From NCBI GenBank assembly GCA_018057825.1, contig JAGPCY010000041.1:1-64000 (forward strand): a stretch of 64,000 bases of DNA, written 5' to 3'. How positions within the stretch are numbered: the stretch's first letter is position 1; each line of letters opens with the position of its first letter. Below are positions 30,330 to 39,546 of this stretch, in pieces. The notes below the pieces were generated by a model. That model saw only the letters and a list, made by a program, of their open reading frames with translations. It ran no database searches and had not been told where the DNA came from. This DNA is from Kofleriaceae bacterium. Its GTDB lineage: Bacteria; Myxococcota_A; Polyangia; Haliangiales; Haliangiaceae. Position numbers and translations under genes: made by a program.

Positions 30330-32801
30330 ATGAGCGAACCTCGCAAAGTCATCGTGGTCCACGACGATCCCCGGGCGGCCCAGGGCGTGCGCCTGGGATT
30401 CGAGCGCGAGGGCCTGGAGGTGACGGCGGGCGCGGTCGACGCGATCGTCGGCGAGCTGGCCGGGGCCGGGGTCGTGGTGGCGGGCGCCAGCGACGGTGAC
30501 GCGGCGCGGGCGCTGTTGGCGCGGCTGGTGACCGAGGGCGCGACCCGCGGCGCGCCGCCGGTGCTCTACGTCGGGAACGGCATCTCGCGGGCCGACGCGC
30601 TGGCGGCTGGCGCCTCGGCGTTCCTCGGCCGCCCGGCCTACCTGCGCGACGTCGTCACGATCGGGCGGATCCTCGCCGGTCGTCGGCCCGGCAACCGGGC
30701 GGTGATGGACGGCGATCTCGGGGCCAGCTTCGGCGTCTTCTACCTGGTGCGGGCGCTGGCCGCGATCGGCGCGACCGGCACCTTGCTCATGACCCGCGGG
30801 CTGCGCCGCGGCGAGATCCGGTTCTTCGAGGGCGAGGTCACGTCGGCCCAGGTCGGCGGGCTTCACGGCCAAGGCGCGCTTCACCAGCTCTTGCTCTGGA
30901 CCGAGGCCCGCTTCGAGCTGCGCGAGGAGCCGGTCGTGCGCCGCCAGCAGATCCCGCTCTCGTGCGAGGAGCTCCTGGCCGGCGCGGAGCGGTTCCTACT
31001 GGACATGCGCGCGGTGGCGGGCGTGCTATCGCCGTCGGCGATCTACGAGCTGGATCATCCGGTCCTGCAGCGCCACGCCAAGGCGGTGCCGACCGAGGTC
31101 CACGGCGTGCTCCGGCTGTTCGACGGTCATCGCACGGTCGCCGACGCCCTCGAGGACAGCGCCTACCGGATGTTCGAGACCCTGCGGATCGCCGAGCGCG
31201 CGGCCCAGGTCGGCATCCTCCGCCGGCGCGACGTCGGTCGGCCGCGGACGCCGCACCGCGCGATGCTCGCCCTCGAGGAGTGGCTGGTCGGCGGCTCGGG
31301 CGCGGTGGCCACGCCGATCGTCCCTGAGGGCTCCGGTGGGGTCGGCGGCGGCAAGAAGGGCAAGGGCAAGAAGGGCAAGTCGGGCACCGAGCCCCGCGGT
31401 CCTGCGGTGGTCGAGGTCGACTGGGCGGCCCTGGTGCCGCGCTCGATCGGGCTCGATACCGGCGCGCTGTCGCCGGTGGTGCCGTCGGCGATCATCGCCG
31501 GTGAGATCACGACGCGGCCGTCGCGGGGATCGGCGCGAGAGGGGCTCGAGGGGCTCACCGACGCCGAGGAGCGCGATCGGCTGTTCCCGCCGACGTCGAT
31601 CTCGGTCGATCTGGGGGCGCTCGAGCGCGAGGCCAAGGCGGAGGCGGAGGCGAAGGTCGCGGCCAAGGCGAAGGCGGAAGAGGACGCGAAGGCCAAGGCG
31701 AAGGCGGAAGAGGACGCGAAGGCCAAGGCGAAGGCGGAAGAGGACGCGAAGGCCAAGGCGAAGGCGGAAGAGGACGCGAAGGCGAAGGCGAAGGCCGAGG
31801 AGGACGCGAAGGCGAAGGCGAAGGCGGAAGAGGACGCGAAGGCCAAGGCGGAGGCGGAGGCGAAGGTCGCGGCCAAGGCGAAGGCCGAGGAAGACGCGAA
31901 GGCGAAGGCGAAGGCGAAGGCCGAGGAAGACGCGAAGGCGAAGGCGAAGGCCGAGGAAGAGGCGAAGGCGAAGGCCAAGGCGGAAGAGGACGCGAAGGCG
32001 AAGGCCAAGGCGGAAGAGGACGCGAAGGCGAAGGCCAAGGCGGAAGAAGACGCGAAGGCGAAGGCCAAGGCGAAGGCCGAGGAAGAGGCGAAGGCCAAGG
32101 CCAAGGCGGAAGAGGACGCGAAGGCGAAGGCGGAAGAGGACGCGAAGGCCAAGGCGAAGGCCGAGGAAGACGCGAAGGCGAAGGCCAAGGCGGAAGAAGA
32201 CGCGAAGGCGAAGGCCAAGGCGGAAGAAGACGCGAAGGCGAAGGCCAAGGCGGAAGAAGACGCGAAGGCGAAGGCCAAGGCGGAGGACGAGGCGCGCGCC
32301 AAGCGTGAGGCCAAGGCCAAGGCCAAGGGCGAGGCCAAGGCGGCCGCCGGCGAGCTGGCGTCGACGCCACGCCGGGAACGCCGGGCCTCGGGCGAGCTGC
32401 CGGTCAAGGTCGATGGGCTCGATCCCCAGGTCACGACCGCCGGGCCGAGCATCCTGGTCGCCGACGTGCTCGACACCGCGTCGGAGGCGGCGGCGATGGG
32501 CGCGGTCGCGGCCCACGCGGCGCCGCCGGCTGGCGCCCCGGCGTCGGGGTCCATGACCCCGTCAGCGTCGGGCTCCCTCGAGCGCGTCTCGAGCGACGCG
32601 CGGACCGCCGCGGCGGCGATCACCGCGGCCTTCTCCGACGACGAGGAGGCGTTCTTTCGCGCGGGCGCCGAGTCGGCCGATGGTGCGCCGCCGGCGGAGT
32701 CCTTCGCCGACCTCGACGACGGCTATCAGCCGCGCTCGTTCTGGGATCGGGTGCTCGGCCGCAAGCCCAAGCCGGCGCCGCGCGGTCCACGCAAGCGCTG
32801 A
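30330..32801 (+). CDS. DUF4388 protein with pseudo-receiver and long charged repeat
   Basis: This 823-residue protein starts with a receiver-like domain (about 1-115). It keeps VIVVHDDP but lacks the phospho-acceptor Asp (VVVAGAS at that strand), and the usual Lys-Pro is Arg-Pro (FLGRPAYL). A DUF4388 domain follows (about 125-225, GDLGASFGVFYLVRALA, then GEIRFFEGEVTSAQVGGLHG). A winged-helix-like part extends to about 310. Residues about 435-660 are a repetitive Ala/Lys/Glu helix (AKAKAEEDA units). The C-terminus is basic (FWDRVLGRKPKP). DUF4388 occurs in bacterial signalling and motility proteins. It is divergent from the FHA sigma-54 activator. Confidence 0.82.
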   Translation: MSEPRKVIVVHDDPRAAQGVRLGFEREGLEVTAGAVDAIVGELAGAGVVVAGASDGDAARALLARLVTEGATRGAPPVLYVGNGISRADALAAGASAFLGRPAYLRDVVTIGRILAGRRPGNRAVMDGDLGASFGVFYLVRALAAIGATGTLLMTRGLRRGEIRFFEGEVTSAQVGGLHGQGALHQLLLWTEARFELREEPVVRRQQIPLSCEELLAGAERFLLDMRAVAGVLSPSAIYELDHPVLQRHAKAVPTEVHGVLRLFDGHRTVADALEDSAYRMFETLRIAERAAQVGILRRRDVGRPRTPHRAMLALEEWLVGGSGAVATPIVPEGSGGVGGGKKGKGKKGKSGTEPRGPAVVEVDWAALVPRSIGLDTGALSPVVPSAIIAGEITTRPSRGSAREGLEGLTDAEERDRLFPPTSISVDLGALEREAKAEAEAKVAAKAKAEEDAKAKAKAEEDAKAKAKAEEDAKAKAKAEEDAKAKAKAEEDAKAKAKAEEDAKAKAEAEAKVAAKAKAEEDAKAKAKAKAEEDAKAKAKAEEEAKAKAKAEEDAKAKAKAEEDAKAKAKAEEDAKAKAKAKAEEEAKAKAKAEEDAKAKAEEDAKAKAKAEEDAKAKAKAEEDAKAKAKAEEDAKAKAKAEEDAKAKAKAEDEARAKREAKAKAKGEAKAAAGELASTPRRERRASGELPVKVDGLDPQVTTAGPSILVADVLDTASEAAAMGAVAAHAAPPAGAPASGSMTPSASGSLERVSSDARTAAAAITAAFSDDEEAFFRAGAESADGAPPAESFADLDDGYQPRSFWDRVLGRKPKPAPRGPRKR
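31636..32310 (+). repeat. coding repeat AKAKAEEDA
   Basis: About 25 copies of a 27-bp unit (sometimes 33 bp with an extra KAKA) encode Ala-Lys-Ala-Lys-Ala-Glu-Glu-Asp-Ala. The copies are nearly identical, so the array has expanded recently. A long single alpha helix is predicted. Confidence 0.9.
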
Positions 32802-32816
32802 GTCGCCGCGGGCGAC
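32802..32816. terminator. possible two-way terminator hairpin
   Basis: GTCGCC-GCG-GGCGAC forms a perfect 6-bp stem in the 19-nt gap between two convergent stop codons. There is no T tract. Confidence 0.3.
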
Positions 32817-32820
32817 GACG

Positions 32821-33413
32821 TCAGCGCGCGCGCCAGGTGAGCGCGACCGCGCCCCGCGCGCTCCACATCCGCAGGGTCACGGCCTGGACGTCCGGTCCGA
32901 GGACCGCCGCGGCCCGCGGAAAGGTCGCGGTGTAGACCTCGGCGAAATCGCCCAGGTGCGGCAGCTCGGCGGCGATGACCTCGCGCGGGCGCTTGTCGCG
33001 CACGATCCCGCTGGCCGGGGTCTCGACGCCGCGGGCGTCCACCAAGGCCAGGCGCCACACCGACCGCTCGCCGCGATCGAGGTCGTTCTCGTCGCGATCG
33101 TGGGTCGTGACCACGAGGCGGATCTGGTAGTCGGCGCCGGCCGCGGCCTGGGCGGCCTCGGGCTGGTACGGCGCGCCGCGCGCCCGCGCCTCGCGGGCCG
33201 CCGCCGCCGCGTGCCACGGGGGCGCGAGGAAGGTCGCGTAGACCTCGAGGGCCTGGTGGAAGTCGCCGCGCAAGACCGCGCGTCGGGTCCAGGCGTCGCG
33301 GACCTCGGCCAGCTCGCCCGGCGTCGCCGGCCAGGCGCCCGACAGGTCGACCGGCGGTGGCGGCCGCGAGCAGCCGGCGGCCATGGCCGCGAGCAGGGCC
33401 AGGACGCGCCACC

Positions 33414-33417
<4 letters not shown>
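32821..33417 (-). CDS. small lipoprotein of unknown function
   Basis: This 198-residue protein has a lipoprotein signal (LALLAAMAAGC). The mature part is alpha-beta, with an Ala/Arg-rich middle and a C-terminal strand pair (VQAVTLRMW, GAVALTW). I recognise no family. The start is GTG 33417, which overlaps the pyrE stop codon as GTGA, so its translation follows PyrE. A functional link to PyrE is not evident. Confidence 0.75.
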
Positions 33418-34001
<584 letters not shown>

Positions 34002-34007
34002 GACGCG

Positions 34008-34013
34008 ACGCTA
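34008..34013 (-). promoter_or_regulatory. -10 element TAGCGT of pyrE
   Basis: On the minus strand TAGCGT lies 6 nt before the GTG at 34001. It fits the leaderless pattern of the window. Confidence 0.45.
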
Positions 34014-34053
34014 TCTCGGATGCGCCGGCGATGGAACCGGGCCGCGCGTCCGG

Positions 34054-34081
34054 TTGACGGACGGTCGGGGCGGGGTAGAGT
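34054..34081 (+). promoter_or_regulatory. promoter TTGACG-N16-TAGAGT
   Basis: TTGACG at 34054-34059 and TAGAGT at 34076-34081 are 16 nt apart. The GTG start follows 9 nt later, so the leader is at most two or three bases. Confidence 0.6.
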
Positions 34082-34090
34082 GGCCGCCCC

Positions 34091-35473
34091 GTGCACCTCG
34101 TCGACGAATCCGACGCCGTCCGCCTCGCTGGGGTCGACGATCTCATCGCCTATTTCCGCGGGGCCGAGAAGCCGCCCGCGGCCTGGAAGGTCGGCACCGA
34201 GCACGAGCTGGTCGGGGTTCGCGCCACCGGCGCTGGCGCCGGCACCGCCCCGAGGTACGACGGCCCCGATGGCATCCGCGCGGTGCTCGACGGCTTCGCC
34301 GCCCGCGGCTGGGAGCCGGTCGAGGAGGGCGGCCACGTGATCGCCTTGGTGCGCGGCGCCGATCAGATCACGATCGAGCCCGGCGGTCAGCTCGAGCTGG
34401 CGTCGCGGCCGATGGTCGACGGCGCCGAGCTGGCGGCTGATCTCGAGGCCCACCGCGCCGATCTCGCGGCGATCAGTCGGCCCCTCGGACTGGCCTGGCT
34501 GGCGATCGGGTTCCGGCCGTTCGGCACCCGGGCCGACGTCCCGTGGATGCCCAAGCAGCGCTACGACGTCATGCGCGCGTACATGCCGACGGTCGGCAGC
34601 CGCGGCCTCGACATGATGCTGCGCACGACCACGGTCCAGACCAACGTCGACTGGTCCGACGAGGCCGACGCCGCGGCCAAGCTGCGCGCGTTGCTGAGCG
34701 TGACCTCGATCCTCACCGCGCTGTACGCGGCGTCGCCGATCGTCGACGGCAAGCCGTCGGGGTTCCAGAGCTACCGCGCCCATATCTGGCGCGACACCGA
34801 CAACGCGCGCGCCGGGCTCTTGCCGTTCGCGTTCACCGGCGACGACGTCTACCGGTCCTACGTCGAGTGGGCCCTCGACGTACCGATGTACTTCGTCTAC
34901 CGCGGCGGGTACCGCACGGTCACCGGGCTGACCTTCCGTCGCTTCCTCGCCGAGGGCTGGCAGGGCGAGTACGCCACCCGGGCCGACTGGGCGCTCCACC
35001 TTTCCACCCTGTTTCCCGACGCCCGCATGAAGCGCTATCTCGAGGTCCGCGGCTGCGACTGCGGGACGATGCCGATGATCGCGGCGCTCGGGCCGCTGAT
35101 CCGCGGGCTGCTCTACGATCCCGCGGCCCGGGCGCAGACCCTGGCCCTGACGTCTCACCTGGCGCTGGCGGACCGCGAGGCCTTGGCGGATCGGGTGCCC
35201 CGCGAGGGGCTGGCGGCCGCGGTGTCGACCGCCGCTGGCGGCACGACCACGGTCGGGATCCTCGCGCGCGAGCTGGTGGCGATCGCCCGGGCCGGGTTGG
35301 TCCGGCTCGACGGGGCGGCCGCGCCGACGGTGGCGATGCTGGCCCCGGTCGAGGAGGTCGCCGCGACCGGGCGGACCCAGGCCGACGTCATCCTCGACAC
35401 GTGGCAGGCCACCGGCGGCGAGCCGACCGCGGCGATCGCCGCCCTGGCCCACCCGGGTCTCGACGGCCGCTAG
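34091..35473 (+). CDS. gshA: glutamate-cysteine ligase
   Basis: This 460-residue protein matches the GCS2/plant-type glutamate-cysteine ligases: WKVGTEHE near 32, ITIEPGGQLELAS near 93, MLRTTTVQTNVDWSD near 177, the SPIVDGKPSGFQSYRAHIW region near 217-235 and FRRFLAEGW near 280, plus LEVRGCD near 317. It joins glutamate and cysteine as the first step of glutathione synthesis. A related family member, EgtA, acts in ergothioneine synthesis, but no egt genes are next to it. The start is GTG 34091. No gshB is seen in the window. Confidence 0.88.
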   Translation: MHLVDESDAVRLAGVDDLIAYFRGAEKPPAAWKVGTEHELVGVRATGAGAGTAPRYDGPDGIRAVLDGFAARGWEPVEEGGHVIALVRGADQITIEPGGQLELASRPMVDGAELAADLEAHRADLAAISRPLGLAWLAIGFRPFGTRADVPWMPKQRYDVMRAYMPTVGSRGLDMMLRTTTVQTNVDWSDEADAAAKLRALLSVTSILTALYAASPIVDGKPSGFQSYRAHIWRDTDNARAGLLPFAFTGDDVYRSYVEWALDVPMYFVYRGGYRTVTGLTFRRFLAEGWQGEYATRADWALHLSTLFPDARMKRYLEVRGCDCGTMPMIAALGPLIRGLLYDPAARAQTLALTSHLALADREALADRVPREGLAAAVSTAAGGTTTVGILARELVAIARAGLVRLDGAAAPTVAMLAPVEEVAATGRTQADVILDTWQATGGEPTAAIAALAHPGLDGR

Positions 35474-35612
35474 CCTCGGTCTCGGTCCCGGTCTCTGCCT
35501 CGGTCTCGGCCTCGGCCTCGGCCTCGGTCTCCGTCTCCGCCTCGGTCTCGGTCTCGGCCTCCGCCTCGGTCTCGGTCTCGGCCTCGGCCTCGGCCTCGGT
35601 CTCCGCCTCGCC
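35474..35612. repeat. CTCGGY hexanucleotide tract f
   Basis: CTCGGY units on the + strand, with a few CTCCGC/CTCTGC variants, fill the whole gap between the convergent ligase (+) and stress protein (-) genes from stop to stop. Confidence 0.9.
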
Positions 35613-36509
35613 TCAGCGTGCGACCAGCACCGAGCACGGCGCGTCGTTGACGATGTCCTCGGCGACCGAGCCGAGGAGCCACCGGCGCAGGCCCCGTCGA
35701 CCGTGGCCGCCGATCACGATCAGATCGGCGGCGACCTCGGCCGCGACCGCGCGCAACGCGTCGCGCGGGCGGTCGTCGACGGTGCGGAACCGCAACGTCA
35801 CCGGCGCGTCGGCGAAGGCCGCGATCGCCGCCTCGCCGCGGCGGGCCGCGTCGGCGGCCAGCTCGGCGCGCAGCGGGGCCTCGTCGACGCCCAGGCTGTC
35901 GGCCAGGCCGACCTGGTGCGGCCACGCGCCCAGCTCGACGGCGTGGACCACGGTGATCGTGGCGTCGCGCTCGGCGACGTCGACCGCGCGGGCCAGGGCC
36001 TTGGCCGCGCCGTCGGAGAAGTCGGTCCCGACCACGATCCGCGAGAACCCGCGATCGGGATCGCCGGCGCGGGCGCACAGCACGCTGCACGGCGCCGCGC
36101 GCACCACCTTGGCGGCCACCGAGCCCAAGAGCCAGCGCGCCGCCGCGGAGCGCTCGCGGGCCCCGGTCAGGATCAGGTCGGCGCCGGTCTCGGTCGCGGC
36201 CTCGACCAGCGCGTCATCCGCGAAGCGATCGACGATGAGCTGCGAGACCTCGACGCCGGTGCCGTGGAGGTGGGCGCGGACATCGCCGAGCTGGTCGCGG
36301 TGGGCTGCCAGCTCGTCGCGCAAGCGCTTGACGTAGGCGTCGGCGGTCGGCTGCATCGACGCCGGGACCTCCGGGGTCTCGGGGACGGTGGCGGCGTGGA
36401 CCAGGATCAGCTCGGCGCCATGGTGCGCGGCGATCTCGGCGGCCCGCGCCACCGCGACCTCCGAGGGGGGCGTGAAGTCGACTCCGACGATGAGGCGGCG
36501 CAGGGACAT
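35613..36509 (-). CDS. tandem universal stress protein
   Basis: This 298-residue protein has two UspA-like domains (about 1-147 and 152-298). Each starts with a beta strand (RLIVGVDFT and RIVVGTDFSDG) and ends with the ATP-binding loop pattern G-x2-x-G/R-...-GS: GARERSAAARWLLGSVA and GGHGRRGLRRWLLGSVAED, then PCSVL. ATP binding is likely in the second domain; the first loop starts GAR in place of GxxG. The ATG at 36509 has TAGCTT 6 nt upstream. Such proteins help cells survive energy stress. Confidence 0.9.
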   Translation of the reverse strand: MSLRRLIVGVDFTPPSEVAVARAAEIAAHHGAELILVHAATVPETPEVPASMQPTADAYVKRLRDELAAHRDQLGDVRAHLHGTGVEVSQLIVDRFADDALVEAATETGADLILTGARERSAAARWLLGSVAAKVVRAAPCSVLCARAGDPDRGFSRIVVGTDFSDGAAKALARAVDVAERDATITVVHAVELGAWPHQVGLADSLGVDEAPLRAELAADAARRGEAAIAAFADAPVTLRFRTVDDRPRDALRAVAAEVAADLIVIGGHGRRGLRRWLLGSVAEDIVNDAPCSVLVAR

Positions 36510-36569
36510 GTCGGCAAGCTAACCACCGTCGGTCCGCGGCGCAACGCGGCCGGTCGCCGCGCCGCGACC

Positions 36570-38168
36570 TCAGTCGTCGAACTCGATCGAGATGTCGAGG
36601 TCGTCGTCGTCGTCGTTCGCCGGGCCGGGGGCGGCTGGCGGTGCGGCTGGTGCGGCCGGCGCGGGCGGTGGCGGCGAGGTGCGCGGCGGGATCCGGCGGA
36701 CGGTGGCCGCGGTCCGCGGCGGCGGTGCGCTGGACTCGAGGCTCAGGCGCTCGAGGAACTCGAGGTCGGCGGCGGTCGCGCCGGCCGCGAGCGACGAGCG
36801 CAGATCGGCAGCGCCGAGCGCCTCCGCCGCGAGGGTCGCGGCGTCGACGCGACGGGTGGTCTCGCGAGTGGCGGCCGGCTCGCGGGCCCGGGCGTCCCGC
36901 GGCGGCGGCTCGGGCACGCGGACCGCGGCCCGCCGGGCCGGCGGCAGCGGGACCTTGCGGGTGACCTCGCGATCGCCGGCGTCGGCCGGGCCGTCGAGGT
37001 CCAGGTCGGCGAGCGGATCGGCGGCCGGCGGCCGGGCGCGGGCCCGGGCTGCCAGCTCGCGCTGGATGCGCTCATTGCGCTCGCGCAAGGCGCGATCGTT
37101 GGCCTCGCGCTTGGCTCGCTCGCGCTGGGCGCGCGCGGCGCGGGCCCGGGCGGCGTCCTCGGCGGCCTGGGCGGCGGCCTCGGCCGCGGCGCGGGCGAGC
37201 GCGGGATCCTCGGTGGGCGGCGCGGCGGGGGACTCGACCGGCGGCGCGGGCGGCGGCGGCACCGCGGGCGGCAACGGGGCGACCGCGGTCGGGGCGTCGA
37301 AGGTCGCGTCGCCGGTGGCGTCGTCGACCGGGCCGGCGATCGGCGGGGGCAGAGCGGGGGCCGCGCGCAGCGGCGGCGCCGCCGGGCTGGGAGCGCGCGG
37401 CGCGCGGCCCAGGGCGGCCGCGACCGCGGCGGCCGCCGCTGCCCGATCGAGCGGCGCGGTGGGCTGGGCCAGCGCCTCGAGCTCGCGATCGATCTCGCCG
37501 CTGTCCGCGAGCAGGGCCCGAGCGCGCGCCAGGACCTCGTCGAGGGGGCGGCTGGCCTCGGGCCAGGCCTCGAGCTCGTCGTCGGGCGGCGGCGGCGCGG
37601 CGAGCGCGCTCACGTCGAGGGAGGGGCGAGGCCGCGGGGCCAGGGGCGCGAGCAGCGGCGCCGTCGGCGGCGGGGGAGCCGGCGGCGCGAGGGGGACCGC
37701 GTCGGCGGCGTCGTCGGGGACCACGGTCGGCGCCCGCGGCCGCGGCGGCCGCGCGACGGTGACGTCGTCCTTGTCGTCGTGCTCGGGCTCGCCGGGCAGC
37801 GGCATGCCGCCCGGTCCGTCGACCAGGCCGCGGCGCTTGCGGACCTCGAGCATCCGCAGCAGCACCTCGCGCGAGTCCTTGCCGACTCGCTGGAGCTCGA
37901 CCGCCATGCCGGCGACCACGCGGGGGTGCTGTGGATCGTGGGGGCGGACCAGGCGGACCTTGCCCTGGCCGACCAGGACCGGGCGATCGTCGGCGGTGCG
38001 GATCTCGAACCGAACCTCGGTGCCGACCGGCTTCGGCGTGCGGGTCGGGATGAAGACCCCGCTGCGGGTCACCTGCGACGCGAAGCGATCGACGAAGCTG
38101 TCGACGTCGGGGTGCCGCACCTTGATGCGCAGCACGGTCGCCGTCGGCTTGCCGTCGTCGGAGGCCAT
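36570..38168 (-). CDS. PilZ-domain protein with long Pro/Ala/Arg-rich tail
   Basis: This 532-residue protein has an N-terminal PilZ-like domain of the type expanded in myxobacteria (about 8-110: LRIKVRHPDVDSFVDRF, SGVFIPT, PVGTEVRFEI, GKVRLVR). The rest is disordered and Pro/Ala-rich, with an Arg/Glu/Ala-rich helix near 345-395 and a very acidic end (DDDDDLDISIEFDD). The classical RxxxR c-di-GMP motif is not clear, so ligand binding is uncertain. ATG 38168 has AGG upstream; ATG 38180 is an alternative. It lies 59 nt behind the zinc-ribbon membrane gene and may share its transcript. Confidence 0.75.
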   Translation of the reverse strand: MASDDGKPTATVLRIKVRHPDVDSFVDRFASQVTRSGVFIPTRTPKPVGTEVRFEIRTADDRPVLVGQGKVRLVRPHDPQHPRVVAGMAVELQRVGKDSREVLLRMLEVRKRRGLVDGPGGMPLPGEPEHDDKDDVTVARPPRPRAPTVVPDDAADAVPLAPPAPPPPTAPLLAPLAPRPRPSLDVSALAAPPPPDDELEAWPEASRPLDEVLARARALLADSGEIDRELEALAQPTAPLDRAAAAAAVAAALGRAPRAPSPAAPPLRAAPALPPPIAGPVDDATGDATFDAPTAVAPLPPAVPPPPAPPVESPAAPPTEDPALARAAAEAAAQAAEDAARARAARAQRERAKREANDRALRERNERIQRELAARARARPPAADPLADLDLDGPADAGDREVTRKVPLPPARRAAVRVPEPPPRDARAREPAATRETTRRVDAATLAAEALGAADLRSSLAAGATAADLEFLERLSLESSAPPPRTAATVRRIPPRTSPPPPAPAAPAAPPAAPGPANDDDDDLDISIEFDD

Positions 38169-38227
38169 CGACCTGATCATCGGCTGCGCCGCCGCGAAAT
38201 GCAAACCCGGGGCGGGCCGGTGCCCGG

Positions 38228-39466
38228 TCAGCGCGGGCCCTGCTCGACCGGCGCTGGCAGCGCGGGCGGGGGCGGCTCGACCGGCGCCGGCAGCGCGGGC
38301 GGGGTCGGGTCGACCGGCGCCGGTAGCTCGGGCGGGGTCGGCTCGGGCGACGGGCGGTTGGCGGTGACCAGGTAGATCACGCCGATGACCAGCGCCAGCG
38401 CGGCGGCGATCGCCAGCGCGATCTTCCACACGCTCCACGGGCGATCGCCCGCGACCTCGCTGGTCTGGGCGTTGACCACGACGCGATAGACCTTGCCCCG
38501 GTAGCGGAACGACGACACCCACACCGGCAGGAGGACGTGCTTGAACGTGACGCCGCGGTGGTGGACGTCGAGATCGTGGATGCGCTGTTCGTCGCCGCCG
38601 ATGTCGTCCTTGACCGCGGCGGTGATCTTGGTCTCCATGATCGCCTCGGCCTGGGTCCAGCCGTCGTCGAGGTCGATCGAGTAGCGCTCGGCCACGAAGC
38701 CGGCCAGGTACGCGCCGTCGAAGGGCCGCAGGCCGTCGAGCTTCCACGGCTCGAGCTCGACCATGCGCTTGCGGGGCAACCCCGAGGAGGCGCACACCGT
38801 GACGTCGTCGAAGCGCAGGTGCACGGTGCCCGACGCCGGGTACCACCGGGTCTTGCGCACGCGGCGGGTCTTCCGGCGGTTCTGGCTGTCGGTATAGGAC
38901 TCCTCGTCCCAGTAGTACTCGCCGCGGGAGCCGGTGTAGTGGGTCGTGCTGTCGGAGTCGTAGGTCCAGTACGGTGCGTAGACGCCGTCGAGGCCGTCGC
39001 GCTCGGCCCGCCGGCGCAGGTCCGATGGCGCGAACCACCGCGATCGCAGCCAGGCGGTGTAGGCGGCGCCGGCCGCGGCCTTGTCGATCGCGAAGGGCAG
39101 GACTGCGTCGGGCAGGATCGTGTCGGCGCTGGTCGGGAGATCGACGACCAGCGGGTCGTCGCAGAACGGGCACCGCTTGGCCTGCAGGGTCGTGACCGAG
39201 CGCGCGCCGCAGGTCTTGCACTGGACCTCGCGGGCGCCGCGGGTGGCGTCGGCCGCCGAGCCGCGAGCGACCCGGGCCCGGGCCGCCGCCAGATCGTGCT
39301 CGACGATGGCCCTGGTCACCGGCGCGATGGGCGTGACCTCGCCGCAGTACGCGCAGGTCAGGGCCTCGGCGCCGGGCGCCAAGGTCTGGGCGGCGCCGCA
39401 GCCGCGGCACTTGTAGGTCGAGAGCTGTCCGGCGGTCGGCGGCGCAGGCGCGGTGGCGTCGTCCAC
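38228..39466 (-). CDS. zinc-ribbon protein with C-terminal membrane helix
   Basis: This 412-residue protein has two zinc ribbons, CRGC...CAYC (about 20-41) and CKTC...CPFC (about 83-103). A mixed alpha-beta domain follows, with PYWTYDSDSTTHYTG near 168 and LLPVWVSSFRYRGKVYRVVVNA near 310-332. One membrane helix lies near 347-370 and the tail is built from PTPPxLPAPV units. Proteins of this plan are common and often carried as unnamed TFIIB-type zinc-ribbon proteins. The function is unknown. The GTG start has TAGAGT 6 nt before it. Confidence 0.75.
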   Translation of the reverse strand: MDDATAPAPPTAGQLSTYKCRGCGAAQTLAPGAEALTCAYCGEVTPIAPVTRAIVEHDLAAARARVARGSAADATRGAREVQCKTCGARSVTTLQAKRCPFCDDPLVVDLPTSADTILPDAVLPFAIDKAAAGAAYTAWLRSRWFAPSDLRRRAERDGLDGVYAPYWTYDSDSTTHYTGSRGEYYWDEESYTDSQNRRKTRRVRKTRWYPASGTVHLRFDDVTVCASSGLPRKRMVELEPWKLDGLRPFDGAYLAGFVAERYSIDLDDGWTQAEAIMETKITAAVKDDIGGDEQRIHDLDVHHRGVTFKHVLLPVWVSSFRYRGKVYRVVVNAQTSEVAGDRPWSVWKIALAIAAALALVIGVIYLVTANRPSPEPTPPELPAPVDPTPPALPAPVEPPPPALPAPVEQGPR

Positions 39467-39533
39467 CGCCGCACTCTACCGCGCCTCGGGCCGGTCCCAG
39501 GTCCGGTAGGCCCGCGGCTCGCGCCGGGCGTTG

Positions 39534-39539
39534 TACCCT
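39534..39539 (+). promoter_or_regulatory. -10 element TACCCT, leaderless start
   Basis: TACCCT lies 7 nt before the ATG at 39547. Confidence 0.4.
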
Positions 39540-39546
39540 CATCCCC

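Noticed and set aside
35703-38375. An 890-codon + strand frame
   Set aside because: It is antisense to the universal stress and PilZ genes, both of which have recognisable domains.
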